From: an uncultured Pelagibacteraceae bacterium
GTDB taxonomy: Bacteria; Pseudomonadota; Alphaproteobacteria; Pelagibacterales; Pelagibacteraceae
Reading direction: 5' to 3'
NCBI GenBank assembly: GCA_902573905.1
Contig: CACGLL010000001.1
Span: 1 to 64,000 of the forward strand
DNA length: 64,000 nt
Part shown: positions 37,800-47,055 of the stretch, piece after piece
Layout: each line of letters starts with the position of its first letter
How positions within the stretch are numbered: position 1 is the first letter of the stretch
The notes under the pieces: model-generated
Databases searched by the model: none
What the model saw: the letters and a program-made list of their open reading frames with translations, nothing else
Told to the model about the DNA's origin: nothing
Position numbers and translations under genes: made by a program

Positions 37800-38922
37800 T
37801 TTTAAACTTTTCGTACATTGAGTCTATAAAACCCTTAAGAGTTTTTAAAAATTCTGGTTCTTTTAATAAGAAGGAGTCGTGTCCCTTATCTGTTACTATT
37901 TCTGAGTAGGAAACATCAGCGCCAGATGCATTTAATGCAATTACTATATCCTTATTTTCTTTTGTTGTATAAAGCCAGTCAGAAGAAAATGATATTACTA
38001 GAAATTTCGTATTTTGATTTTTAAAAGCTTCAACTAACCCATCTTTATATTGCTTGGAAAGATCAAAATAATCCATTGCTCTAGTTATATAAAGAATTGA
38101 ATTCGCATCAAATCTTTCTACAAAAGCATAACCTTGATGTCTTAAATAACTCTCTACCTGAAAATCTGCGTTAAAACTAAATTCGTAATCAGCTTTTTCT
38201 TGTAATTTTCTTCCAAATTTTTCCTGCATACCTTTTTCAGATAAATAACTTATATGCCCAACCATTCTTGCAACTGCTAAGCCATTTTTAGGTTGCACAT
38301 CTTTTGAGACATATTTTCCATTATCCCAAACAGGGTCAGCCATAATTGCTTGGCGTGCTAGTTCGTTTAGCGCAATATTCTGAGCACTATGACTTGAACT
38401 ACAAGCTATTGGAATAGCCGAAAAAGCTTTATCAGGAAATGTTGCGCAAAACTGCAATAACTGCATTCCACCCATAGATCCGCCAGTAGCACATAAAAGT
38501 TTTTTTATACCGAGGTGTTCCAGTAAAGACTCTTGTGCTTTTACCATATCTCTAATGGTGATAACTGGAAAATCTAAACCGTAGGGTTGGTTATTTTCAG
38601 GATTTGTATCTTTTGGTCCAAGAGAACCCATACATCCACCAATTACATTTGCGCAAATCACAAAATATTTATCTGTATCAATAGCTTTGCCAGGACCAAC
38701 AGCAGTGACCCACCAACCCTCTTTATTTGTAATAGGGTTAGTACCAGTTACAAATTGATCTCCCGTCAAAGCATGAAATACAAGAATAGCGTTATCTTTA
38801 TTTGCGTTTAATTTTCCGTAAGTCTCGTATGCTAGTGGAAAATTATTTATTGTTTTACCACAATCAAGTTTGAGTGGTTTTTTTACTATAATTTTATTTA
38901 TATCTTCAGTTTTTCTATTCAT
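37783..38922 (-). CDS. metX: Homoserine O-acetyltransferase
   Basis: LVFHALTGDQFVTGTNP, ATGGSMGGMQLLQF, GHDSFLLKEPEF; start set at MNRKTED because the longer ORF start (38952) runs through the SAM-II/terminator leader. Confidence 0.95.
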   Translation of the reverse strand: MNRKTEDINKIIVKKPLKLDCGKTINNFPLAYETYGKLNANKDNAILVFHALTGDQFVTGTNPITNKEGWWVTAVGPGKAIDTDKYFVICANVIGGCMGSLGPKDTNPENNQPYGLDFPVITIRDMVKAQESLLEHLGIKKLLCATGGSMGGMQLLQFCATFPDKAFSAIPIACSSSHSAQNIALNELARQAIMADPVWDNGKYVSKDVQPKNGLAVARMVGHISYLSEKGMQEKFGRKLQEKADYEFSFNADFQVESYLRHQGYAFVERFDANSILYITRAMDYFDLSKQYKDGLVEAFKNQNTKFLVISFSSDWLYTTKENKDIVIALNASGADVSYSEIVTDKGHDSFLLKEPEFLKTLKGFIDSMYEKFKNEKRI

Positions 38923-38924
38923 CC

Positions 38925-38950
38925 AAAAAAAAAGCCCAGCTAAACTGGGC
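38925..38950 (-). terminator. Intrinsic terminator between SAM-II riboswitch and metX
   Basis: Minus strand GCCCAG-TTTAG-CTGGGC (6-bp perfect stem) followed by 9 T. Confidence 0.8.
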
Positions 38951-38952
38951 AT

Positions 38953-39007
38953 CTCCCTTTTTAGCTAAATTTATTATGCGCTTGCAATATGGTTAAATCA
39001 GCGCGAT
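38953..39007 (-). promoter_or_regulatory. SAM-II riboswitch in metX 5' leader
   Basis: Minus strand ATCGCGCTGATTTAACCATATTGCAAGCGCATAATAAATTTAGCTAAAAAGGGAG closely matches the SAM-II consensus as recalled (CGCUGAUUUAACC..UUGCAAGCG..UAAA...AGCUAAAAAGGG); placed before metX. Confidence 0.96.
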
Positions 39008-39098
39008 ATCTATTTACTAGATCATCACAAACTTGTCAATTTTATATAAGATAAAGACTTCTAGAAAAACTCTAACAATTTGGATATTACATTAATAA

Positions 39099-40181
39099 AT
39101 GAGATTACCTAAACCAAATAACATAATAGCTGAAAAATACGTGGTAGGAATGAGCTTATTTAAAAATAGACTAGCTAAGATAAAATTATCAGCTAATGAG
39201 TCTGCGCTTGGACCTAGTCCAAAAGCAAAAAAGGAATATATAAAAGTATCAAAAAGTTTTGCAAGATATCCCGATACCAATGGTACTTTCTTAAGAGAAA
39301 CCTTATCAAAAAAATTTAAACTAGATAAAAATAGAATTGTTTTGGGATCAGGTTCAGATCAAATTTTTGAATTAATCTGTAAAGCATATCTAAAAAAAGG
39401 TGACGAGGTAATTGTGCCTAAGTATAGTTTTATTATTTATAGAATTTATAGCAAAATGAATGGAGCAAAAGTTATTTATTCAAAAGAAAATAACTTTACA
39501 GTTTCAGTAAAAGATATTTTAAAAAAAGTAACTACCAAGACAAAAGTTGTATTTTTAGCTAATCCTAATAATCCAACCGGGACCTATGTTGCAAAAAAAG
39601 ATTTGTTGTTTTTACGAAAAAAACTACGAAGCAATATTTTGTTAGTAGTTGATGATGCTTATTTTGAATATGTAAAACAAAAAAACTATTCTTCAGCGTT
39701 AAAATTATTTTCTAACTTTAAAAATGTAGTAATGACAAGAACATTTTCAAAAATTTATGGCCTAGCAGGATTGAGAGTTGGGTGGGGATATGGATCAAAA
39801 GAGATTATTGATACGTTAAATAAAATTAAGCCACCTTTTAATGTAAACAAAGCAGCTTTGTTTGCTGCATCTGCCGCAGTAAAAGATAGTACTTGGTTAA
39901 ATAAAGAAATTAAACACGTAAATAATTGGAATAAAAAAATGTTTAATGAATTTAGAAAAATGAAAATTGAAACTAATAGAAGCTATAGTAATTTTTTATT
40001 AGTTAATTTTGATAAAGTAAAAATTAATTCATCAAGAGTTTTTAAATTACTAGCGAAATCAGGAATTTTAGTTCGTAAAATGGATGTTTATGGTATTAAG
40101 AATTCACTAAGAATAACAATTGGAAAAAGTGAAGAAAATAGAAAATTAATATTTAAAATGAAAAAAATATTAAATGTTTAG
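39099..40181 (+). CDS. hisC: Histidinol-phosphate aminotransferase
   Basis: KLSANESALGPSPKA, NPNNPTGTYV, TRTFSKIYGLAGLRVGWGYG; adjacent to tyrA and divergent from metXW. Confidence 0.92.
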   Translation: MRLPKPNNIIAEKYVVGMSLFKNRLAKIKLSANESALGPSPKAKKEYIKVSKSFARYPDTNGTFLRETLSKKFKLDKNRIVLGSGSDQIFELICKAYLKKGDEVIVPKYSFIIYRIYSKMNGAKVIYSKENNFTVSVKDILKKVTTKTKVVFLANPNNPTGTYVAKKDLLFLRKKLRSNILLVVDDAYFEYVKQKNYSSALKLFSNFKNVVMTRTFSKIYGLAGLRVGWGYGSKEIIDTLNKIKPPFNVNKAALFAASAAVKDSTWLNKEIKHVNNWNKKMFNEFRKMKIETNRSYSNFLLVNFDKVKINSSRVFKLLAKSGILVRKMDVYGIKNSLRITIGKSEENRKLIFKMKKILNV

Positions 40182-41070
40182 TAAGATTAGTATAATTGGT
40201 TGTGGTTTAATCGGTTCTTCAATATTAAGAGCTGTGAAAGAAAAAAAATTAGCATCTAAAATAAGTGTTTATGATAAGTCTTCAAAAGTAAACGACTATT
40301 TAAAAAAGAACTTTTCAGTTGAAATAAATAATAATATCTCAGATGCAGTCAAAGACTCTGATCTAGTAATTATTTCTTCTCCATTAAGTAGTTACAAAGA
40401 AATACTTCTTTCTATTCATTCAAATTTGAAAGAAAATGTGATTTTAACTGATACAGGCTCTGCTAAAAAAGAAGTAAATAAAATTATTAGCAACTCAAAT
40501 CTTAAAAATGTTAATTGGATTGCCTCACATCCTATAGCAGGAACTGAGTACAGCGGACCCGAAGCTGGTTTTGCAAGCTTATTTAATAATAGATGGTGTA
40601 TTTTATCTGCAGATAAAAAAGCTAATAAAGACAAAATTAATGAATTAGAAAAGTTTTGGTCTAGTCTTGGAAGTAAAGTAAAATTCATGTCATTTGAAGA
40701 TCATGATTATATTTTATCACTCACAAGTCATTTACCACATGCTGTTGCTTACAGTATTGTCAAAACAGCAATTAATAATGAAGACAAATTTAAAGATGAT
40801 GTTATTCAATATAGCGCTGGTGGATTAAGAGATTTTACAAGAATAGCTGCATCAGACCCATTAATGTGGAAAGATATTTTTATTGATAATAGTGATAATA
40901 TTTTAAATGTATTAGATAATTACCATAAAAATCTTGAGGAAATTAAAAACGCTATTAAAAATAAGGACAGTAAAAAACTTCTAGAAATATTCTCATCGAC
41001 TAAAAAAGTGAGAAAAGAAATTATTGAAGCTGGACAAGATACAGACAAACCTGGATTTGGTAGGAATTAA
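40174..41070 (+). CDS. tyrA: Prephenate/arogenate dehydrogenase
   Basis: ISIIGCGLIGSSILRAVKEK, TDTGSAKKEV, ASHPIAGTEYSGPEAG, SHLPHAVAYSIV. Confidence 0.92.
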   Translation: MFSKISIIGCGLIGSSILRAVKEKKLASKISVYDKSSKVNDYLKKNFSVEINNNISDAVKDSDLVIISSPLSSYKEILLSIHSNLKENVILTDTGSAKKEVNKIISNSNLKNVNWIASHPIAGTEYSGPEAGFASLFNNRWCILSADKKANKDKINELEKFWSSLGSKVKFMSFEDHDYILSLTSHLPHAVAYSIVKTAINNEDKFKDDVIQYSAGGLRDFTRIAASDPLMWKDIFIDNSDNILNVLDNYHKNLEEIKNAIKNKDSKKLLEIFSSTKKVRKEIIEAGQDTDKPGFGRN

Positions 41071-41073
41071 TTT

Positions 41074-42138
41074 ATGAAAGAATATAATATTGCATCAATA
41101 CCAGGCGACGGAATAGGAAAAGAAGTAGTTCCTGAAGGCTTAAAAGTTTTAAAAGATGCTGCAGAAAAGCATCAATTTAAAATAAATTTTACAGAATATG
41201 ATTTTGCCTCTTGTGATTATTACGAAAAACACGGGAAAATGCTTCCAGATGATTGGAAAGAAAAATTAGGAAAACATGATGCTATATTTTTTGGAGCAGT
41301 TGGTATGCCAGACCAAGTTCCTGACCATATTTCTTTATGGGGTTCGCTACTTCAGTTTAGAAGAGAGTTTGATCAATATATTAATCTTAGACCTGTAAAA
41401 TTATTTCCTGGGATTAAACCGCCATTAGCAAACAAAAAACCAGGTGATATAGACATGTTGATTGTCAGAGAAAATACTGAGGGTGAGTATTCTTCAGTTG
41501 GTGGAAGAATGTTTAAAAATACAGAAAGAGAAATAGCCGTCCAAGAAACAATAATGTCTGCACACGGAACAGACAGAGTTCAAAAATTTGCTTTTGAACT
41601 AGCTAAACAAAGAAAAAGAAAAAAATTAACCAATGCAACAAAATCAAATGGAATTTCAATAACGATGCCATTTTGGGATGAGCGTTTTAATCAGATGAAG
41701 AAAAATTATCCAGATATTGAAACAGATCAGTTTCATATAGATATTTTGGTAGCAAGATTTGTACTTAATCCCGAATGGTTTGATGTAGTAGTTGCATCTA
41801 ATTTATTTGGAGACATCCTTTCTGATTTAGGACCTGCTTGCACTGGAACTATTGGAATTGCTCCATCTGGTAATATTAATCCAGAAAATAAATTTCCATC
41901 TCTATTTGAACCAGTGCATGGCTCAGCCCCCGATATTGCTGGTAAAGGAATTGCAAACCCTGTAGGTCAAATTTGGTCCGGCGCAATGATGTTAGATTAT
42001 TTAGGAGAAAAACAAGCCTCCAATTCAATCGTTCAAGCTATTGAAAAATCTTTAAGTGAAAAAAATAACAGAACTAAAGATTTAGGCGGGAACGCTGATA
42101 CTATTAAATGTTCTAATTCAATACTATCTAATCTCTAA
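41074..42138 (+). CDS. Isocitrate/isopropylmalate dehydrogenase family, D-malate/tartrate dehydrogenase-like
   Basis: [88 protein letters not shown]. Confidence 0.85.
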   Translation: MKEYNIASIPGDGIGKEVVPEGLKVLKDAAEKHQFKINFTEYDFASCDYYEKHGKMLPDDWKEKLGKHDAIFFGAVGMPDQVPDHISLWGSLLQFRREFDQYINLRPVKLFPGIKPPLANKKPGDIDMLIVRENTEGEYSSVGGRMFKNTEREIAVQETIMSAHGTDRVQKFAFELAKQRKRKKLTNATKSNGISITMPFWDERFNQMKKNYPDIETDQFHIDILVARFVLNPEWFDVVVASNLFGDILSDLGPACTGTIGIAPSGNINPENKFPSLFEPVHGSAPDIAGKGIANPVGQIWSGAMMLDYLGEKQASNSIVQAIEKSLSEKNNRTKDLGGNADTIKCSNSILSNL

Positions 42139-42837
42139 TTTTTTTATCTCAGTATAAATTTTATCTTCTATTTCTTTGACAAATTCATCGCTTTCTTTAC
42201 CAGGCATGATGGGTTCTAAAAATGAAATATGTATATCACCTGTATATTTCATAAAACTATTCTTTGGCCAAACTTTTCCAGTGTTTAAAGCAACAGGTAT
42301 GCAGGGTAAATTTAAGGCTTTATAAATTCTACCGGCTCCCTTCTTAAATGGCGGTCGTTCATCAAGTTTTACTCTAGTCCCCTGAGGAAATATAAGTAAA
42401 GGTCTTTTACTTTTATCTATTGTTTCTTTAATTTTATCAAAAAAGTTTAAATTTTCTTTTGTGGTTGTTTGCCTAACTATTGCGATTGATCCTATTTTTC
42501 TTAAATACCAACCAAATAGTGGAATATTTAATAGTTCTTTTTTTAAAATAAATACTGGACCATCTAATGGAATTTGAAAGGCGAAAGTCTCAAACATAGA
42601 TTGATGGGCTGAAGCAACAAAAAAATTATCTACCTTTTTTAAATTTTCAACGCCATGAAATATTACTTTTGAATGAAGAATAATTTTTATTAGAAAAACT
42701 ATGTACTTAGCTGACACTCTACCAAAAAATATTGTGAATTTACTAGGTAGAACTAATGTTGGTATAGCTAGGATAAAAATTGTTATGAGCCCAGCAAATA
42801 AAAAAATATTAAAGATTAAAGATTTTAAAAATTGCAT
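42124..42837 (-). CDS. plsC: 1-acyl-sn-glycerol-3-phosphate acyltransferase
   Basis: ASAHQSMFETFAF (HX4D-like site is HQSMFE), LLIFPQGTRVKLDE, PCIPVALNTGKVWPKN. Confidence 0.88.
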   Translation of the reverse strand: MQFLKSLIFNIFLFAGLITIFILAIPTLVLPSKFTIFFGRVSAKYIVFLIKIILHSKVIFHGVENLKKVDNFFVASAHQSMFETFAFQIPLDGPVFILKKELLNIPLFGWYLRKIGSIAIVRQTTTKENLNFFDKIKETIDKSKRPLLIFPQGTRVKLDERPPFKKGAGRIYKALNLPCIPVALNTGKVWPKNSFMKYTGDIHISFLEPIMPGKESDEFVKEIEDKIYTEIKKLEIR

Positions 42838-44066
42838 TAAGAACTAATCAATTTTAGTAAATTTTGTTTCTTTCTAATATATCTTAATTTATTTTTATTG
42901 ATTAAAATTTCAGCAATTAATGGTCTAGTATTATAGTTAGAGGATAATGATGAACCGTAGGCTCCTACATTAGTAATAGCTATAAAGTCGTTTTCATTTA
43001 TTTTCTGATAATTTTTATATATTCCAAATTTGCAAGTACTTTCACAAATAGGTCCTACAAATTCTATTTTACCTTTTGACTTTGCTGAGTTTTTAGAAAC
43101 AGGAATAATTTGGTGAAATGCATCATACAAAGCAGGGCGCATAAAATCATTCATACCAGCGTCTAATATAATAAAGTTTTTATTAGCTCCTTTTTTTATG
43201 AATTGTACTTTGCTTACTAAAAGACCAGTATTTCCTATTATTGATCTACCTGGTTCAAAAATTATTTTACAATTTAATTTTTTTGAAAAATATTCTACAA
43301 GTTTAGAATATTTATTAAGATTAATTGGCCTTTCTTTATTTGTATAATTTATTCCAAATCCACCTCCTAAATCTACATAATTTAAATTAAGTCTTAATTC
43401 TTTAATTAGATTACTCATCACACTTAGAGTTTTTATGAATGGAGCGTCATTTAGGATCTGGCTTCCAATGTGAACACTTAGAGCATCTAGCTTAATATTT
43501 TTTAGAGAATTAATTGTTTTAAGAAAAATCTTAAAACTCTTAATTGACAATCCAAATTTATTTTCAGCCTTACCAGTTGATATATTTTTATGTGTTTTTG
43601 CATCAACATTTGGATTCAATCTAAATCCTATTGAAACTTTTTTTCTTAATTTTTTTGCTAAGTTATTTACTAATTTGGCCTCACTTTCTGTCTCACAGTT
43701 AATTAATAAAATATTTTTATTAATAGCTATTTTCAATTCTTCCTCAGTTTTTCCTACACCTGAGAAAACAATTTTTTTTGCTTTTATACCTGCTTTAAGA
43801 GCTTTCAATAATTCACCACCTGACACTACATCAGCACCAGCACCTAATTTTCCAAGTACTCTAAGTATATTCAAATTACTATTAGATTTTGCCGCAAAGC
43901 AAATTAAAGGATTAGTTTTTTTAAATGTATTTTTAAATTTAAGAAAATTTGTAATTATTTGATTTTCTGAATAAATGTAAAAAGGTGTTTTTTGTTTTTT
44001 TAAGATATTTTTAATTGATAACTTTTCAATAAATAAATTTTTGCCAACATATCTTAAGTTTTGCAT
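42837..44066 (-). CDS. lysA: Diaminopimelate decarboxylase
   Basis: PFYIYSENQI, FAAKSNSNLNILRVLGKLGAGADVVSGGEL, HIGSQI, FEPGRSIIGNTG, GPICESTCKFG. Confidence 0.95.
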   Translation of the reverse strand: MQNLRYVGKNLFIEKLSIKNILKKQKTPFYIYSENQIITNFLKFKNTFKKTNPLICFAAKSNSNLNILRVLGKLGAGADVVSGGELLKALKAGIKAKKIVFSGVGKTEEELKIAINKNILLINCETESEAKLVNNLAKKLRKKVSIGFRLNPNVDAKTHKNISTGKAENKFGLSIKSFKIFLKTINSLKNIKLDALSVHIGSQILNDAPFIKTLSVMSNLIKELRLNLNYVDLGGGFGINYTNKERPINLNKYSKLVEYFSKKLNCKIIFEPGRSIIGNTGLLVSKVQFIKKGANKNFIILDAGMNDFMRPALYDAFHQIIPVSKNSAKSKGKIEFVGPICESTCKFGIYKNYQKINENDFIAITNVGAYGSSLSSNYNTRPLIAEILINKNKLRYIRKKQNLLKLISS

Positions 44067-44070
44067 TTGA

Positions 44071-44181
44071 TTATGAGATTATATTTATCTGATTAATTTT
44101 ACCTTGATATTTAGGTTCAGATTTTTTTCCACAACTTGAAAGGACAAATATTATTAAGAAAAATGTAGCAATAATTTTCAT
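44071..44181 (-). CDS. Small LptM-like lipoprotein (36 aa)
   Basis: Read manually: MKIIATFFLIIFVLSSCGKKSEPKYQGKINQINIIS; lipobox LSSC|G; TAATG overlap with the argH stop; argH-lipoprotein-lysA arrangement. Confidence 0.8.
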   Translation of the reverse strand: MKIIATFFLIIFVLSSCGKKSEPKYQGKINQINIIS

Positions 44182-45566
44182 TAAATTTCCTTTTTATATT
44201 TTTTTATCATTGATTTAACATTAATTATAGATGTTCCTCCATGAGATTTTTTCATATTCATAGAATTTTTAACATCAAATACTTTTAAAACGCTTTTATC
44301 TAAATTTTTATAAAATTTTTTGACTTCTTCCAGACTTAATTCAGATAATAATTTTTCGTTTTTTTCTGCAAAATTTACAAGTTTAGCTGAAATAGAATAA
44401 GACTCTCTAAAAGATAAATTTTTATTCTTAACAAGATAGTCTGCAAAGTCAGTAGCCGTCGTATGACCTTGGTTAGCCATAAAAAGCATGTTTGATTTAT
44501 TTGCATAAACTGAATTAATTAATTCAGCGCTCATTGTTAGAGTATCTTTTAAAGTATCAAAACCACTGAAAACTAATTCTTTATCGTCCTGCATATCTTT
44601 AAAATATGACATAGGAAGACCTTTCATGATTGTTAAAATTGCATTCAGTTTCCCATAATTAATTCCAACTTTCCCTCTTATAAGTTCTGCGGGATCAGGA
44701 TTCTTCTTTTGTGGCATTATTGAAGAACCTGTAAGCATGCTATCTTTAAAAGAAATAAGTTTAAAAGCATCAGAATTATAAATAATAAAATCTTCTGCTA
44801 ATCTTGAAAGATGCATTGCACAAACAGCCGAAGCGTATAAAAAATCTATTGCAAAATCTCTATCAGATACAGAGTCGATAGAATTATCAGTCGGTTTTTT
44901 AAACCCGAGTTTTTTTGCAGTATAAGTTCTATCTATCTTATACGATGTTCCAGATAACGCAGCTGATCCAAGAGGACATTCATCCAAAAGGTTTAGGTTA
45001 TTTTCAAATCTTTTCTTATCTCTCTTTAACATTTCAAAATAAGATAAAAGATAATGCGCAAATGAAATTGGCTGTGCGTTTTTTAAATGAGTCAATCCAG
45101 GCATAACTGTGTCTGTATTTTTTTCTGCTTTTTTAAGCAAATTTTTCATTACTAAAGAAATGTCTTTTAAAATTTCTTTAGACGCATCTTTGATCCATAA
45201 TTTAAAATCAGTAACCACTTGATCATTTCTTGATCTAGCAGTGTGCATATATCCAGCTGAAGGACCAATGATATCAAATAGTGCTTTTTCAATGTTTAAA
45301 TGAATATCCTCAAATTTTTCTTTAAATTCAAAATTACCTTTATCTATTTTCACCTTAATTTTTTTAAGACCATTGATAATTTTGTTTGCATCCTCACTTT
45401 TAATGATCTTTTGTTTTGATAGCATTTGAGTATGTACAATAGACGCAGCTATATCTTGTTCATAAAGTCTTTTATCAATATGAATTGAAGACCCTATCTT
45501 TTGAAAAGATTGGGACGTTTTACTCTTAAATCTATTTGACCAAACAGTTTTATTTTTATTTTTCAT
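44181..45566 (-). CDS. argH: Argininosuccinate lyase
   Basis: HTARSRNDQVVTDFKLW, LTHLKNAQPISFAHYLLSY, TGSSIMPQKKNPDPAELIRGK. Confidence 0.97.
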   Translation of the reverse strand: MKNKNKTVWSNRFKSKTSQSFQKIGSSIHIDKRLYEQDIAASIVHTQMLSKQKIIKSEDANKIINGLKKIKVKIDKGNFEFKEKFEDIHLNIEKALFDIIGPSAGYMHTARSRNDQVVTDFKLWIKDASKEILKDISLVMKNLLKKAEKNTDTVMPGLTHLKNAQPISFAHYLLSYFEMLKRDKKRFENNLNLLDECPLGSAALSGTSYKIDRTYTAKKLGFKKPTDNSIDSVSDRDFAIDFLYASAVCAMHLSRLAEDFIIYNSDAFKLISFKDSMLTGSSIMPQKKNPDPAELIRGKVGINYGKLNAILTIMKGLPMSYFKDMQDDKELVFSGFDTLKDTLTMSAELINSVYANKSNMLFMANQGHTTATDFADYLVKNKNLSFRESYSISAKLVNFAEKNEKLLSELSLEEVKKFYKNLDKSVLKVFDVKNSMNMKKSHGGTSIINVKSMIKKYKKEI

Positions 45567-45596
45567 TTTACTGTGCTATTTCTAATTTAAATTAAT

Positions 45597-46124
45597 ATGA
45601 AAATTAGTAAATCGTTTAAAATCTATATTCACATAATCCTTCTATATCTGATTAACCACAATCTTTACGGGGCAGAAGATTTTTCAAAAAATATAATAAT
45701 CCACGAAAAACCGACTCAAATTAAAGAATTAAAATTCAAAGATTCAGATCTTAATGATGTCGATTTAACTAACAAAAAAGGCAACATCATGATCTTGAAT
45801 TTCTGGGCAACCTGGTGTGCTCCATGTAAAAGAGAGATGCCTTCCCTTGAAAAATTAACTAATCAATTTCCACAAGTTAAAGTTTATGCCATTAACATGG
45901 AACAACCTAATAAGCTAAAAGTCAGAGATTTTTTCAGAAGTATTGGTGTTGCTAGTTTAGATACTTACTATGATCCAAAGTTGAAATTAGTAAAGCAATT
46001 CAAAATGCGAGGACTTCCCACAAGTATTTTGATCGATAAAAATGGTGATGAATTTGGTAGAGTCATCGGTGAAGTTGATTTTGTGAGTGATGACTTTATA
46101 AGTTTAATTAAAAAATATATTTAG
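45597..46124 (+). CDS. TlpA/ResA-like periplasmic thiol-disulfide oxidoreductase
   Basis: N-terminal signal segment; LNFWATWCAPCKREMPSLEKL; GLPTSILIDKNG; divergent from argH. Confidence 0.9.
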   Translation: MKISKSFKIYIHIILLYLINHNLYGAEDFSKNIIIHEKPTQIKELKFKDSDLNDVDLTNKKGNIMILNFWATWCAPCKREMPSLEKLTNQFPQVKVYAINMEQPNKLKVRDFFRSIGVASLDTYYDPKLKLVKQFKMRGLPTSILIDKNGDEFGRVIGEVDFVSDDFISLIKKYI

Positions 46125-46321
46125 TTTTTAAAAAAATAGGCCATTAAAACCAGAACTATAATTGCAATAAACTGAAGCAAGACCCGTAATTGCATTAATT
46201 TATTAGAATATTTTTTACTAGTACTTCCGCCCTTAAATAAAGTATATATACCCATTATTAAAACTATGGCTACAGCACCTAACAAAGTAAATCCTATAAA
46301 ATTAAAAAAAAATTCAGACAT
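46121..46321 (-). CDS. HIG1-domain twin-TM protein
   Basis: Two TM segments; SNKLMQLRVLLQFIAIIVLVLMAYF matches the HIG1-type pattern. Confidence 0.7.
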   Translation of the reverse strand: MSEFFFNFIGFTLLGAVAIVLIMGIYTLFKGGSTSKKYSNKLMQLRVLLQFIAIIVLVLMAYFFKN

Positions 46322-46337
46322 TTAATATTCTACTATC

Positions 46338-46994
46338 ATGACCTATTCATTAAATACAATTGTTTTAGAACCACTTTCTAAAAATAAACCCAAAAACGCC
46401 GTAATACTTTGCCACGGTTATGGTGGTGATGGTAACGATATCTCAATCCTTGCAAATTACTGGCGCGCTCATTTACCAGACACAATATTCATTTGTCCTG
46501 ATGCTCCTGAGAAATGCGCAGCAAGCCCATCCGGTTTTCAATGGTTTGATTTAATGGATCAAACGCCAGAACAAGTTTTAGCTAAATCACTGGTTGCCGA
46601 GAATAAATTAAACAAACTTATAGATGAGGTTAAAGAAAAAAATAAATTAAGCGCAGATCAAATAATTATAGGAGGTTTTAGTCAAGGATGTATGATCACA
46701 TTACAAACTGGATTAAAACGAAAAGATAAAGTAAATTCTGTAATCGGCTATTCTGGTAGAATTATAGACACAGAACATTTATCAAAAAATATAAATTCTA
46801 GGCCAAATGTAATCTTAATGCATGGTGATCTTGATCAAGTTGTATCGATTGACTCATTCTTAGAAGCGAAAGAATTTTTTGGAAAAAATAATTATGAAAT
46901 TGAAACAAAAATATTTAAAAATTGTGAACACCGAATACCCACTGAGGGTTCTAGTTTGGGACTTCAATTCATAAAAAAACATTTTAATACATAA
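46338..46994 (+). CDS. Phospholipase/carboxylesterase (alpha/beta hydrolase)
   Basis: VILCHGYGGDGNDI, IIGGFSQGCMITLQTGL, MHGDLDQVV, CEHRIP. Confidence 0.88.
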   Translation: MTYSLNTIVLEPLSKNKPKNAVILCHGYGGDGNDISILANYWRAHLPDTIFICPDAPEKCAASPSGFQWFDLMDQTPEQVLAKSLVAENKLNKLIDEVKEKNKLSADQIIIGGFSQGCMITLQTGLKRKDKVNSVIGYSGRIIDTEHLSKNINSRPNVILMHGDLDQVVSIDSFLEAKEFFGKNNYEIETKIFKNCEHRIPTEGSSLGLQFIKKHFNT

Positions 46995-47055
46995 GCTTTA
47001 AAACTGTAACATATTTATAACTTGATAAAATTTTTAGTATCAGTTAGCTTTAGGT

